Positions 44,698-53,673 of a stretch of DNA of 64,000 nt are shown piece after piece. The stretch spans positions 1 to 64,000 of the forward strand of contig NZ_JACJPX010000030.1 in NCBI RefSeq assembly GCF_014696315.1, read 5' to 3'. The stretch is from Calothrix membranacea FACHB-236. Its GTDB lineage: Bacteria > Cyanobacteriota > Cyanobacteriia > Cyanobacteriales > Nostocaceae. The translations under genes were made by a program, and so were the position numbers. A model generated the notes under the pieces. It was given only the letters and a program-made list of their open reading frames with translations. It had not been told where the DNA came from and searched no databases. Numbering within the stretch: the first letter of the stretch is position 1; every line of letters starts with the position of its first letter.

Positions 44698-44932
44698 TTT
44701 GTTAAAAGGTCAAGAGTGCAAAATTGCTGAGTGTGATGTTTACGAAAAGCTGCTTTGGGTCTACGCGCTTTTACCATCAGCTTTCTTGATCAATTTGAAT
44801 TCATCATTAGTGATTGATTTGTCACTTGTGGAAAAAGTTAGCTCAATTGGGGGATTCTCCCCCAAACCCCCGATTGGGTGACGGTTGCGTCCCCCAAACC
44901 CCCTCCAAAATGATTGTTCTGTTTTTTGTTAA

Positions 44933-45037
44933 GAGATAATTTATAAAGTAAACCTTAAATTGTAGGATGCGTTAGCGATAGCGTAACGCATCGATATAGA
45001 TGGTGCGTTACTTAATATTTACTTTATAAATAGCCTC
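44933..45037. mobile_element. MITE family A, short 105-bp copy
   Basis: Left end GAGATAATTTATAAAGTAAA (44933-44952) and right end TTTACTTTATAAATAGCCTC (45018-45037) are inverted repeats. Inside lies one GATGCGTTA/TAACGCATC palindrome. It is the most compact complete copy in the window. Confidence 0.85.
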
Positions 45038-45096
45038 TAAGTAACTAGTTTTTTGGGTTTGTTATCAATTAATTTTCTTAACTGAACTGTATTTAT

Positions 45097-45428
45097 GATC
45101 AACCCCTTCAGGTTTACTATGAAGGAGTTCTCATTTATAGAAAATATCAACTAATTTACGATTAACGAGTTGATGTTTATTATGAAGGAGTTCTCATACA
45201 TAGAAAACATCAACTAATTTATGATTAACGAGTTGACGTTTATTATGAAGGAGTTCTCATACATAGAAAACATCAACTAATTTACGATTAACGAGTTGAT
45301 GTTTATTATGAAGGAGTTCTCATACATAGAAAACATCAACTAATTTATGATTAACAGGTTGATGTTTATTATGAAGGAGTTCTTATTTATAGAAAACATC
45401 AACTAATTTATGATTAACAGGTTGATGT
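45097..45428. repeat. 63-bp tandem repeat, about five copies
   Basis: Full units start at 45121, 45184, 45247, 45310 and 45373 (the last partial), with a degenerate half unit before them. Each holds the inverted repeat AAACATCAAC/GTTGATGTTT around a 17-base loop, plus TATGAAGGAGTTCTCAT. Period and the TATGAAGGA motif are shared with the array at the start of the window. Confidence 0.92.
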
Positions 45429-45547
45429 AATACTCATACCAATTCAAATAATTTTTGCGATAGATAAATTCTTTGTAGGGGCACGGCAGCAGTCATTGGT
45501 GTCAACTGAAGCTAAAAGCGATATAGGGCGGGCGTTGTACAAATACC

Positions 45548-45700
45548 TCGCACCCTCATCCCCTCACCCCTTCTCCCGCAGGAGAAGGGGAACTAAATCT
45601 CTTGCTCCCCTCACCCGGTTGGTGAGGGGCTGGGGGTGAGGGCGAAACCTTGTAACAAAAAGCGATCGCACCTCGATAATCACTCAAAGTGCGATCGCCA
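45548..45700. repeat. Dispersed CCCCTCACCC repeat and a HIP1 hairpin
   Basis: CTTCTCCCGCAGGAGAAGGGG and CTCACCCGGTTGGTGAGGGG are nested hairpins typical of cyanobacterial intergenic repeats. At 45662-45698 GCGATCGCAC and GTGCGATCGC form an inverted repeat built on two HIP1 sites, just downstream of the hsp20 gene. Confidence 0.65.
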
Positions 45701-45717
45701 CCTTAGCCAAAACCTAA

Positions 45718-46188
45718 TTAACCGATATTTACCTTAACAACTTTTTGTTTGTCAGCTTCTGCTTTCGGTAATGTGAGTTTAAGAATGCCATCTTTATATT
45801 CGGCTTCTACCTTTTCATGTTGAATTTGGGACGGTAGGGGAATCACCCGTTGGAATTTACCATAGCGGAATTCCGAGCGAGCTACACCGTTTTCTTCGGT
45901 CTTAGTTTCAGATTTCCTTTCACCGCTAATAGAAATTGAATCGGTAGTTACTTCTACATTGATATCTTTTGCTTCCAATCCTGGGATTTCAAGTTTTAGG
46001 CGAATTGCATCATCAGTTTCTTCCATTTCCGCTGCTGGGACGAAGCCAAATCCGATACCTTCACTACCGTTAGTTGTTGGCATGAATTCCTCGAACAAGC
46101 GGTTCATTTGCCGTTGTAAAGTATCAATTTCGCGGAATGGTTCTAAACGGTCAATATCTCGAAATGGATTCCAACGCATAAGTGCCAT
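45718..46188 (-). CDS. hspA: Small heat-shock protein (Hsp20/alpha-crystallin)
   Basis: A 156-residue chaperone that holds unfolding proteins and binds membranes under heat stress. The alpha-crystallin domain spans about 48-150 (DAIRLKLEIPGLEAKDINVEV, ending GILKLTLPKAE with the LTLPK beta-strand); the N-terminal arm MALMRWNPFRDIDRLEPF is typical. The ATG at 46188 follows GAGGTGA; the longer frame from 46209 starts with TTG. Two identical 18-base repeats lie upstream and could be regulatory. Monocistronic. Confidence 0.95.
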   Translation of the reverse strand: MALMRWNPFRDIDRLEPFREIDTLQRQMNRLFEEFMPTTNGSEGIGFGFVPAAEMEETDDAIRLKLEIPGLEAKDINVEVTTDSISISGERKSETKTEENGVARSEFRYGKFQRVIPLPSQIQHEKVEAEYKDGILKLTLPKAEADKQKVVKVNIG

Positions 46189-46223
46189 ACTATCACCTCT
46201 AAGAAGCAATGTTTGGTTTGAGG

Positions 46224-46241
46224 AAGCTTAATCTCAAGCTT
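46224..46241. promoter_or_regulatory. AAGCTT-N6-AAGCTT element, copy 1 upstream of hsp20
   Basis: AAGCTTAATCTCAAGCTT, identical to 46295-46312 and 71 bases apart, 36 bases upstream of the hsp20 start. It does not match CIRCE. A transcription-factor site or promoter-proximal repeat is possible. Confidence 0.4.
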
Positions 46242-46294
46242 GTTTGTAGGTAAAAACTCTTGTTGTTGTCAGCAATTAACTTTTTATTTCTTAA

Positions 46295-46312
46295 AGCTTA
46301 ATCTCAAGCTTC
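46295..46312. promoter_or_regulatory. AAGCTT-N6-AAGCTT element, copy 2 upstream of hsp20
   Basis: Exact second copy of AAGCTTAATCTCAAGCTT. The rest of the gap to 46636 contains a TCATTTG-type heptamer run (about 46434-46475) and no gene. Confidence 0.4.
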
Positions 46313-46636
46313 CTAATTAATAGATTAGTGCAACTTTATCAGCTTGCAAGTTCGGTTTTATTACAAAATCATATAGCAATACCCGTACCTGTTTAAGTAG
46401 GGCGTTGCAATTAAAAATAATTGGTAAGGGCTGTCATTTGTCATTTGCCATTTGTCATTTGTTATTTGTTATTGGTCATTAGTAAGGGTTTGAATACTTT
46501 GTACCGTTCGTAACATAGTTTGGCTGATTTTCACCGATTTACTTATAGCCAGCACAAATCCCAATAATTTTTGGGGAAAGGAAACAAACTTTAAAATTAA
46601 ATACTCCCCCTTGCTCCCTACCCCCTTGCCTCTTTA

Positions 46637-47332
46637 TCACCGCTGTAATCGCATGAAAACCGCACCAATCACTAATCCTGCCGCTTGCGCCCAGTAAGCA
46701 ATGCTGAATTGATTAACCCCCACCGGAGGAATATTTAAACTACCAATCCCATAAAATAACTGTTGGATAAACCACCAAACTAAATAGGCAAATGCTGGTA
46801 ATTTAGCAGGAATATAAATGAATACTAGGGGGAGAATACTGTCGATTTTGGCTTTAGGAAACTTTACAATATAAGCCCCTAAAACAGCTGCGATCGCACC
46901 ATTTGCGCCAATCAATGGCACTGTTAAATTAGGTTCCGATAGTATTTGTACTAATTCTGTAAAAATGCCACTTAATAAGTAAAATCCTAAATAACGCCCA
47001 TGACCGAGAATATTTTCTAAACTTTTGCCAAAAACCCATAAAAAAAGTAGATTACCTAATATTTGGCTAAAACTACCATGTAGGAACATTGCTACTGGCA
47101 AAGAAATCAATCGCCAGCCTACCACTATCCAAGCTGCTGGGTTAACACTAGCATTGATAATTCCGCCAATAATCTGCGCGGGTATCACACCCCAAGTTTG
47201 AATAAATGTGCCTAATTGACCGCTTAATTCTAATTGGATTTCCCATAAAAATATTGCAATATTAATACCAATCAGCCAGTAAGTAATCATCGGTCGATGA
47301 CGAATGCGAATATTATCATTAATAGGAATCAT
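46637..47332 (-). CDS. Rhomboid-family membrane protein lacking catalytic residues
   Basis: A 231-residue six-helix membrane protein of rhomboid type: LHGSFSQILGNLLFLWVFG (His85, Asn93) and the helix-4 motif at 142-145. The catalytic GxSG is GANG here (Asn144 instead of Ser), and the second catalytic His (AHxxG) is Gln216 in AYWAQAAG. The fold motifs are kept while the Ser-His dyad is gone, as in pseudo-rhomboids that bind rather than cut membrane proteins. It is monocistronic, with heptamer arrays on both sides. Confidence 0.9.
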   Translation of the reverse strand: MIPINDNIRIRHRPMITYWLIGINIAIFLWEIQLELSGQLGTFIQTWGVIPAQIIGGIINASVNPAAWIVVGWRLISLPVAMFLHGSFSQILGNLLFLWVFGKSLENILGHGRYLGFYLLSGIFTELVQILSEPNLTVPLIGANGAIAAVLGAYIVKFPKAKIDSILPLVFIYIPAKLPAFAYLVWWFIQQLFYGIGSLNIPPVGVNQFSIAYWAQAAGLVIGAVFMRLQR

Positions 47333-47343
47333 TATTTGTCATT

Positions 47344-47458
47344 TGGTAATTGGTAATTGGTAATTGGTAATGGGAATTCCTCCCCTACTTCCTCTACTTC
47401 CTTATGTCCCCAATCCCCAGTCCCCAATCCCCAATCCCCAATCCCCAGTACCCAATAC
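47344..47458. repeat. GGTAATT and CCCCAAT heptamer arrays
   Basis: Same order as at 23274-23394: GGTAATT units (about 47344-47371), then CCCCAGT/CCCCAAT units (about 47407-47458), upstream of the Ser/Thr kinase gene. Confidence 0.85.
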
Positions 47459-47521
47459 CTATCCTGTTCCCTTGTGCCAATATTGGAATCAGATAATATT
47501 GCACTTAACTAGGCAAACCTG

Positions 47522-49642
47522 ATGCTGGGAAACACACTTGTAGGAAGATACCAAATTATTAGCCACTTGGGTGGTGGGGGGTTCGGGGAAACCTTTGTTG
47601 CTTGTGATACTCATTTACCGGGATCTCCTCAATGTGTTGTCAAAAAACTCAAGCCTCAGGCAAATGATCCAGTAACTTTAGAAACGGCTAGACGTTTATT
47701 TGATACAGAAGCTCAAGTTCTGTATAAATTAGGTAGTCATGATTGTATTCCTCAACTTTTAGCATATTTTGAGGAAAATGCAGAGTTCTATCTCGTACAG
47801 GAATTTATTGAAGGACACAATCTCAGTCAGGAATTAACACCAGGGAAAACTCTGACTCAAACTGAGGTAATTTCTTTGTTGATGGAGATTCTCGAAATTT
47901 TAAAGTTTGTTCATCAACAAAAGGTAATTCACCGCGATGTCAATCCCTGCAATTTACTTAGACGTAAATCAGATGGGAAGTTAGTCTTAATTGACTTTGG
48001 TGCAGTTAAACAAATTTCTACACAAGTTATTACGCCACAAGGACACACTAAATCTACTGTTGCTATTGGTACTCCTGGATATCTCCCAGGTGAACAAGCA
48101 CAAGGAAACCCCAAATTTAGCAGTGATATATATGCGGTGGGGATAATCGCACTACAAGCGCTGACAGGATTACCACCGGAACAATTAGAAAAAGATGCCG
48201 ATACTAATGAAATTATCTGGCAAAATCATACCAAAGTATCGCCAGAGTTCGCTCAAGTTTTAAACAGAATGGTATGTTATGATTTTCGCCAGCGCTACAG
48301 TTCAGCCACAGAAGCATTACAAGCACTCCAAGAGTTAACACAGCCAGCCTCTAAAACAATCGCTTTAACTCCGGTGCTAGCATTTAAAAATTTGCCAAAT
48401 CCTAAATTAAAAAAAGAAATACTGCACAAGATTTTAGCAGCCACATTTATTTTAGGCGTAAGTGCGGCAATTGGGATATTTATTATTGATGGTATTCATA
48501 CAAATAATGCTACAGAATTATATAAACAAGGTAATACATTATATGATTTACAACGCTATCAAGATGCATTAGCTGTATATGATAAAGCAGTTAATATTAG
48601 ACCAGCTTACCCTCAAGGGTGGTATGGAAAAGGCAGAACTTTATCAGAATTAAAGCAATATAAAGAAGCGCTAGCAGCTTATGATAAAGCTATTCAAATT
48701 CTGCCAGATTATGTAGAAGCTTGGAGTGCTAGAGGTTTAGCTTTAGCAAATTTGCAGCGTTACCAAGAAGCGATCGCCTCTTTTGACAAAGCTTTACAAT
48801 TAGAAGGTAACTCTCCTGAAATTTGGAATGCTAAAGGTGAAGCTTTGAGTAGTTTAAAACAATATGACAATGCTATCAAAGCTTACGATAGGGCAATTGA
48901 ATTACAAAAAAATTATGAGATTGCTTGGGAAAATAAGGGTTTAGCGCTACATAATTTAAAACGCTATGACGACGCAATTACAGCATACGATAAAGCCATA
49001 GAATTAACGCCAGACGATGCCTCATTCCGATATAATCGCGGCAATGCTTTAGTAAATATAGGGCGCTACGAAGATGCTTTAAAAGATTATGATCGGGCAG
49101 TACAATATAAATCTGATTATTACCAAGCTTGGTTATCGAGAAGCAATATTCTCATGAGTTTGCGACGTTATCCAGAGGCAATAGAATCATTTGATTGGGT
49201 AATTAAATCTAATCCCGGAAATTTCCAAGCATGGTATAGCAGAGGTTGGGCGCTACATCAAAGCCAACGCTATCAACAAGCAATTGATTCTTATAATAAA
49301 GCCATTGCTTTGCGGCGTAACGATTACCAAGTTTGGTATAACCTAGGAAATTCGCAATACAATTTACAGAAATATGAAGATGCGATCGCATCCTATAATC
49401 GGGCAGTTCGTTACAAACCAGACCATTACGAAAGCTGGTATAGCAAAGGAAATGCCCTAGTAAACTTGAAACGCTATCAAGATGCGATCGCGTCTTATGC
49501 ACAAGCCATCAAATACAAGCCTGACTATCAACAAGCCATCGAAGCTAGCAAGCAAGCACAAAATCAACTACAAGCTGAAAAATCACAGCCTCTAGTTATC
49601 CCCATCATTACCATTCCCAATCCTCTTGCGCCAAAACAATGA
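47522..49642 (+). CDS. Ser/Thr protein kinase with C-terminal TPR repeats
   Basis: Membrane-anchored Hanks-type kinase of 706 residues. The kinase domain (about 8-275) shows the glycine loop LGGGGFGET, VKKL lysine, catalytic loop HRDVNPCN and IDFGAVKQI. A transmembrane helix lies near 305-325 (ATFILGVSAAIGIFIIDGI), followed by about ten TPR units (YDKAIxLxPDY...). In the catalytic loop the usual Lys of HRDxKxxN is Asn, and the P+1 region reads GYLPGEQ; related cyanobacterial kinases tolerate such changes, so activity is not excluded. It faces a signalling operon on the other strand. Confidence 0.93.
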   Translation: MLGNTLVGRYQIISHLGGGGFGETFVACDTHLPGSPQCVVKKLKPQANDPVTLETARRLFDTEAQVLYKLGSHDCIPQLLAYFEENAEFYLVQEFIEGHNLSQELTPGKTLTQTEVISLLMEILEILKFVHQQKVIHRDVNPCNLLRRKSDGKLVLIDFGAVKQISTQVITPQGHTKSTVAIGTPGYLPGEQAQGNPKFSSDIYAVGIIALQALTGLPPEQLEKDADTNEIIWQNHTKVSPEFAQVLNRMVCYDFRQRYSSATEALQALQELTQPASKTIALTPVLAFKNLPNPKLKKEILHKILAATFILGVSAAIGIFIIDGIHTNNATELYKQGNTLYDLQRYQDALAVYDKAVNIRPAYPQGWYGKGRTLSELKQYKEALAAYDKAIQILPDYVEAWSARGLALANLQRYQEAIASFDKALQLEGNSPEIWNAKGEALSSLKQYDNAIKAYDRAIELQKNYEIAWENKGLALHNLKRYDDAITAYDKAIELTPDDASFRYNRGNALVNIGRYEDALKDYDRAVQYKSDYYQAWLSRSNILMSLRRYPEAIESFDWVIKSNPGNFQAWYSRGWALHQSQRYQQAIDSYNKAIALRRNDYQVWYNLGNSQYNLQKYEDAIASYNRAVRYKPDHYESWYSKGNALVNLKRYQDAIASYAQAIKYKPDYQQAIEASKQAQNQLQAEKSQPLVIPIITIPNPLAPKQ

Positions 49643-49789
49643 ATTATACTATTTTGGATTTTAGATTTTGCGTTCGTGTATCTCAGTGAGAGTTTCCCAC
49701 TTCCAAGTTCGGTGGCTTTGACAACACACCATGCCAACAGAGATTCCACATCTTGCTAGCAAAACATTAATCTGTGCGTTCACTAATTT

Positions 49790-50836
49790 TCACCTTTTAT
49801 AAATAACGGGAGTTAAATTCTCCGCTATACCATGTAATTGAATTTCGGTACAGCCAAACTGGTAAGCTTTCTCTATGGAACGATTGGCACCCAGCGCTTT
49901 GTAAAATCCCACAGAAAATGCGATCGCAGCTTGATCGCCAATTAAATAATTCATACCAATCACAAACGGAATGTATTTTGCAATAGCTTCCGCTTGAGTC
50001 TTGGAATAACAAGCATTCAAGACTACACAATTTACCTGGTCTTCTACAAGTTCAAATAATGAAGCTAAAGCATCAGGCTTAATCGGTTGAATTTGACCTA
50101 ACTCATTTTCTACATACAATTCCCCAGTATTCATACCATGTCCAGAAAAATGGACAATATGAGGCTCAATATCCAGTAAAGCCTGACTGATATCCCCAGG
50201 ACGTACCGACAGGCGTTGTTCTAGTAAAAATTTGTCTCTTTGTTTAGCTAATTGCAATCTTTGCTGAATCTCTCGCAACTCTTGTCCTAGACGTAACCTA
50301 GCAGCATCAGTAGGGTCGGATGATAAAAACAAGATTTTCAACGGATTAGCTGCGATCGCAAGTTGTTGATTCTCATCACTTGAACTTTTGAAAAGTGCTT
50401 GATGATTCCGTGATTTTTGGAGTTCATTATTTAAAATATCCTGAACTTTATTAATAAAATTTTTACTGTCAAAATCGCTTTTGCTAAAGAAATCAGATGC
50501 TTTATATTCCATCAATAAATCGCGAACATCTTGAGTGTTTACCACAGGTGTTCCACTGACAGCAATAGCTGGTATCTGCCGAGCATAAGCAAGTTCAACT
50601 AAATGTATTCCTAACTTTTGACGACGGGAAAGAGATGAATCGCCCAAACCAATGTCAGTAATCAACAAATGCCAATCGCTATCTCTAAAAGCTTTAGAAG
50701 CTTCATCAAAAGTCCTGACAATCTGAATGATATCCTGAGGATGACCAATATTGCGTAAAGCTGTCCGAATCTTGCCTTCAAGGATATCTTGCCAATCTGA
50801 ATCATCCTCAACCAGAAGAACTTTGAAAAATATCAT
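49790..50836 (-). CDS. Response regulator with CHAT caspase-like protease output
   Basis: A 348-residue fusion. Residues 1-135 form a receiver (LLVEDD, phospho-Asp61 in LLITDIGLGD, Lys119 in FFSKS). Residues 165-348 form a CHAT domain, a clan CD peptidase-like fold: KILFLSSDPTDAARLRL at its start, His233 in HIVHFSGHG and Cys276 in VVLNACYS, the expected catalytic pair, both intact. AGGAGG precedes the ATG. The gene lies 47 bases after a three-GAF histidine kinase gene on the same strand, so the kinase probably phosphorylates this receiver and so controls the protease. The substrate is unknown. Confidence 0.92.
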   Translation of the reverse strand: MIFFKVLLVEDDSDWQDILEGKIRTALRNIGHPQDIIQIVRTFDEASKAFRDSDWHLLITDIGLGDSSLSRRQKLGIHLVELAYARQIPAIAVSGTPVVNTQDVRDLLMEYKASDFFSKSDFDSKNFINKVQDILNNELQKSRNHQALFKSSSDENQQLAIAANPLKILFLSSDPTDAARLRLGQELREIQQRLQLAKQRDKFLLEQRLSVRPGDISQALLDIEPHIVHFSGHGMNTGELYVENELGQIQPIKPDALASLFELVEDQVNCVVLNACYSKTQAEAIAKYIPFVIGMNYLIGDQAAIAFSVGFYKALGANRSIEKAYQFGCTEIQLHGIAENLTPVIYKR

Positions 50837-50883
50837 CGGTTCCTCCTTGCCACCACTTATGGTAATTAATGCCTAGCTTCTGC

Positions 50884-53673
50884 TTAAGTTTCTGGTTTAT
50901 AGACTGGCAAGATCATAATAAAATTAGTCCCTTGATTCAGTACACTATTCACATTTAAATAACCTCCTAAACGTTCTACGTACAATTTTGTCCACCACAG
51001 TCCGAAACCCATACCTCTTCTCGCTGTTTTAGTGGTGTAATCAGGCTGGAAAATCTTTTCTAGATTTTCGTAAGCGATACCTACGCCAGTATCACATATT
51101 CGCACTTCTACCCAACACTGTATTTCTCTTTGGACACTAGTGCCAATAATCGATACCCTACCACCTTGGGGCATTGCTTCCACAGCATTTTGGATTAAGT
51201 TATCAAAAACATATATTAATTGTTGTTCACCACCTAATACCTTGGGTAAATCAGTTGCTATCTCTATATATGTAGTGATGTTCGTAGGTATGGACATTTT
51301 AGCTAGTGCATTTACCGCTATGTCAGATAAATCGATGGCATGAGGCTTTTCTTGAATCCAAATTTTCATTCGTTCAGCACTTTGCAAAACCTTATCTGCT
51401 CTTGATACAATTCGCTGTGCTTTATTCTTGCTGTTCTCATCACCTTCATCCAAAATATCTTGTGCCCAGACTCGGATTGCACCCACATCATTATTCATAC
51501 GATGCACTAACGGGCCAGCCAAATCACCCAAAGTGACCATTGTTTCCATATTCACCAGTTGTCTTTTGTTTTCTAAATTTTGAATACCAATTACTGCTTG
51601 GTCTGCTAAGGCTTCTAACATCCGCTGGTGTCTCTGGTTGAAAGCAGAAATATACTGGCTTTCTACGTTCAGTACACCTAGTAAGTGCTTATCTTTGTCT
51701 AGGAGTGGCACACATAACTCAGAATGGATATTGGGAAAGTAAGCCTGGTAACGCGGATCGGTTTGCACGTTATTTACCAATGCTGACTGGCGATTTCTGG
51801 CTACCCAACCTGTAATTCCTTCATATATACTATTGCGTCTTTCGATGAGGTCAATGAAACGATTGACAGCATACTTGGCTTTAGTAACTAGCTCCTGCTG
51901 ACTAGGATCTAGTAAGCGGATATTACCGACATCAGCGCCACAAATTTGCACTGCTCGCTGTACAATCAGCTTCAAGAGTTCCTTTTGATCTAGAGTCGTA
52001 ATAATTTTGCGATCAACATCGCTGAGAGTTGCTAGCCAGCGTTGATTTTTAATGGCGATCGCAGCTGAAGAAGCTAGAGTTTCAATCATCTTTTTCTCAT
52101 CTTCAGAAAAACTGTGAGGTCGGCGGTAATTAATAAACATTACTCCGACTATATCTTTATCAGCTTCTAGCAGGACACCCGCTACGGAATGAATTTTTTC
52201 CCTATGAGTAAAAGCTGAATTCTGAAATATTGGTTCTTGTTCCAGTTGTGTAGCATAAACGTTTTCTCCACGCTGAATCAGCAAAAAAGGGACATTTTGT
52301 CCAATCATTTCATCTTGCATTTTCTGCTCTTGCCTTAATCTTCCTGCTGTTTTTGGAGGAGTCGTAAATTGCCTTTCAGTCTGGATATATTCGTAGATAT
52401 TCACTACATCTGCACCCAAAACATTCAAAGTATTCCAAGCAATACGACGCAAGAGATCGGCTTCTGGTATACGACCAAGGGATTGAGTGACCGAGTAAAG
52501 AGTTGCTAGCTGACGTGTTTCATCACGCATTTGTTGGATTCTGATCGTGTGCCAAATTGCATCAACAGCCCAGTGCCGGACAAATAATTCTACTAAGCGC
52601 AACTTGCGTGTAGATAATATATAGCTGCGCCGAAAAACAACATAAAGTACTCCTTCTTTATTCTCAACCTGTAATGGAAAAGCTGCCATTGCTTTTATCC
52701 CAGCGGAAAAGGCTTGGGGATTAAGCTTTGCCATTTCCAGATTGTCGTGACCTTGAGATAAGTCTGGGATAAACTTGTACTTTCTTTCCCGAATCGCTTG
52801 TCTTCCCAGCCCATTATGACGCGGCGGACAAGCCTTCAGAAATTGCTTCCCAATGCCGCGAGAAAATACTTCATAAATGTAACGGCCCTGTTCTGCATTT
52901 GGCTCGTATAAAAAATGCAGCGTAGCTGCATCAGCATCGAGAATTTGTTTGGCTTTCTCTGCGATCGTTTCTAATACCCGAGGTAGTTGTGCTTGCCAAA
53001 TATCTAAAGATTGCCGAGCAATATATTGTAGTAATCGTGATAAGATTTGCTCTTCAATTCGCCTTTCTGGAGAACTATAACCCGCTTCTACTGTACCAAT
53101 AACTACCACTTCTGGATTGCGCCCCTCAGGTTGCAAGTCTGGTTGTAGAAGCAATTTATAAATCTCATGCTGTCTTGCGCTACTCTCTTCAAATTGAGGA
53201 CTGATTTTCTGCCATTTACAGCGCTCATACCAATTTTTGATGACTTTACCGTTATAATCCTGAACCAGGACTATGGGTGTAAATACACGAACTAACTTTT
53301 CATGACCATACTCTTGATAAATCCAGCGATCAAAGCGTTTGTCCCATCCAGATATAATCTCAGTCTGTTGAGTGAGAACTATATCTGCTTGAATATCTCT
53401 TAGTTCTGGGTCTGGTTCCAAGTAATGTTTGGCCAAATTAGCCCATACTACTCCTGTGCCACTTCCATGTACGCCTTGAATAATATTTTTTTCTAGAGAA
53501 ATTAAAGATATGTTGGCAAAATCAAAACCAAGTGCCAGGATGTTTTGACAGACTGCTTCTAGAATATCTTCCAGCTTAAACAGTTTTGAGGTAGCTCGTT
53601 CTACCTGGTCTAAAGCCTCCAAAATAGATGTCTCAAAAGCTTTTAACTGTGATTTTCTGCGAGCAGCCACCAT
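50884..53673 (-). CDS. Soluble multi-GAF histidine kinase
   Basis: A 929-residue cytoplasmic kinase with no membrane segment and no receiver of its own. At least three GAF-like regions are visible: one near the N-terminus (LFKLEDILEAVCQNILALGF...), one at about 225-385, one at about 390-540, and one ending FNQRHQRMLEALADQAVIGI. The dimerisation helix has the phospho-His in LAGPLVHRMNNDVGA. The HATPase has N-box DNLIQNAVEAMP, G1 DTGVGI and MGFGLWW. Start at ATG 53673 after AGAGGTG. It is the first gene of a two-gene operon with the receiver-CHAT protease. The GAF ligands are unknown. Confidence 0.92.
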   Translation of the reverse strand: MVAARRKSQLKAFETSILEALDQVERATSKLFKLEDILEAVCQNILALGFDFANISLISLEKNIIQGVHGSGTGVVWANLAKHYLEPDPELRDIQADIVLTQQTEIISGWDKRFDRWIYQEYGHEKLVRVFTPIVLVQDYNGKVIKNWYERCKWQKISPQFEESSARQHEIYKLLLQPDLQPEGRNPEVVVIGTVEAGYSSPERRIEEQILSRLLQYIARQSLDIWQAQLPRVLETIAEKAKQILDADAATLHFLYEPNAEQGRYIYEVFSRGIGKQFLKACPPRHNGLGRQAIRERKYKFIPDLSQGHDNLEMAKLNPQAFSAGIKAMAAFPLQVENKEGVLYVVFRRSYILSTRKLRLVELFVRHWAVDAIWHTIRIQQMRDETRQLATLYSVTQSLGRIPEADLLRRIAWNTLNVLGADVVNIYEYIQTERQFTTPPKTAGRLRQEQKMQDEMIGQNVPFLLIQRGENVYATQLEQEPIFQNSAFTHREKIHSVAGVLLEADKDIVGVMFINYRRPHSFSEDEKKMIETLASSAAIAIKNQRWLATLSDVDRKIITTLDQKELLKLIVQRAVQICGADVGNIRLLDPSQQELVTKAKYAVNRFIDLIERRNSIYEGITGWVARNRQSALVNNVQTDPRYQAYFPNIHSELCVPLLDKDKHLLGVLNVESQYISAFNQRHQRMLEALADQAVIGIQNLENKRQLVNMETMVTLGDLAGPLVHRMNNDVGAIRVWAQDILDEGDENSKNKAQRIVSRADKVLQSAERMKIWIQEKPHAIDLSDIAVNALAKMSIPTNITTYIEIATDLPKVLGGEQQLIYVFDNLIQNAVEAMPQGGRVSIIGTSVQREIQCWVEVRICDTGVGIAYENLEKIFQPDYTTKTARRGMGFGLWWTKLYVERLGGYLNVNSVLNQGTNFIMILPVYKPET

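Noticed and set aside
44669-44881. 70-codon frame overlapping the end of the M48 gene
   Set aside because: It runs into a CCCCCAAACCCCC dispersed repeat and has no ribosome site.
45097-45428. CRISPR array
   Set aside because: The 63-bp units are contiguous, with no unique spacers and no cas genes nearby.
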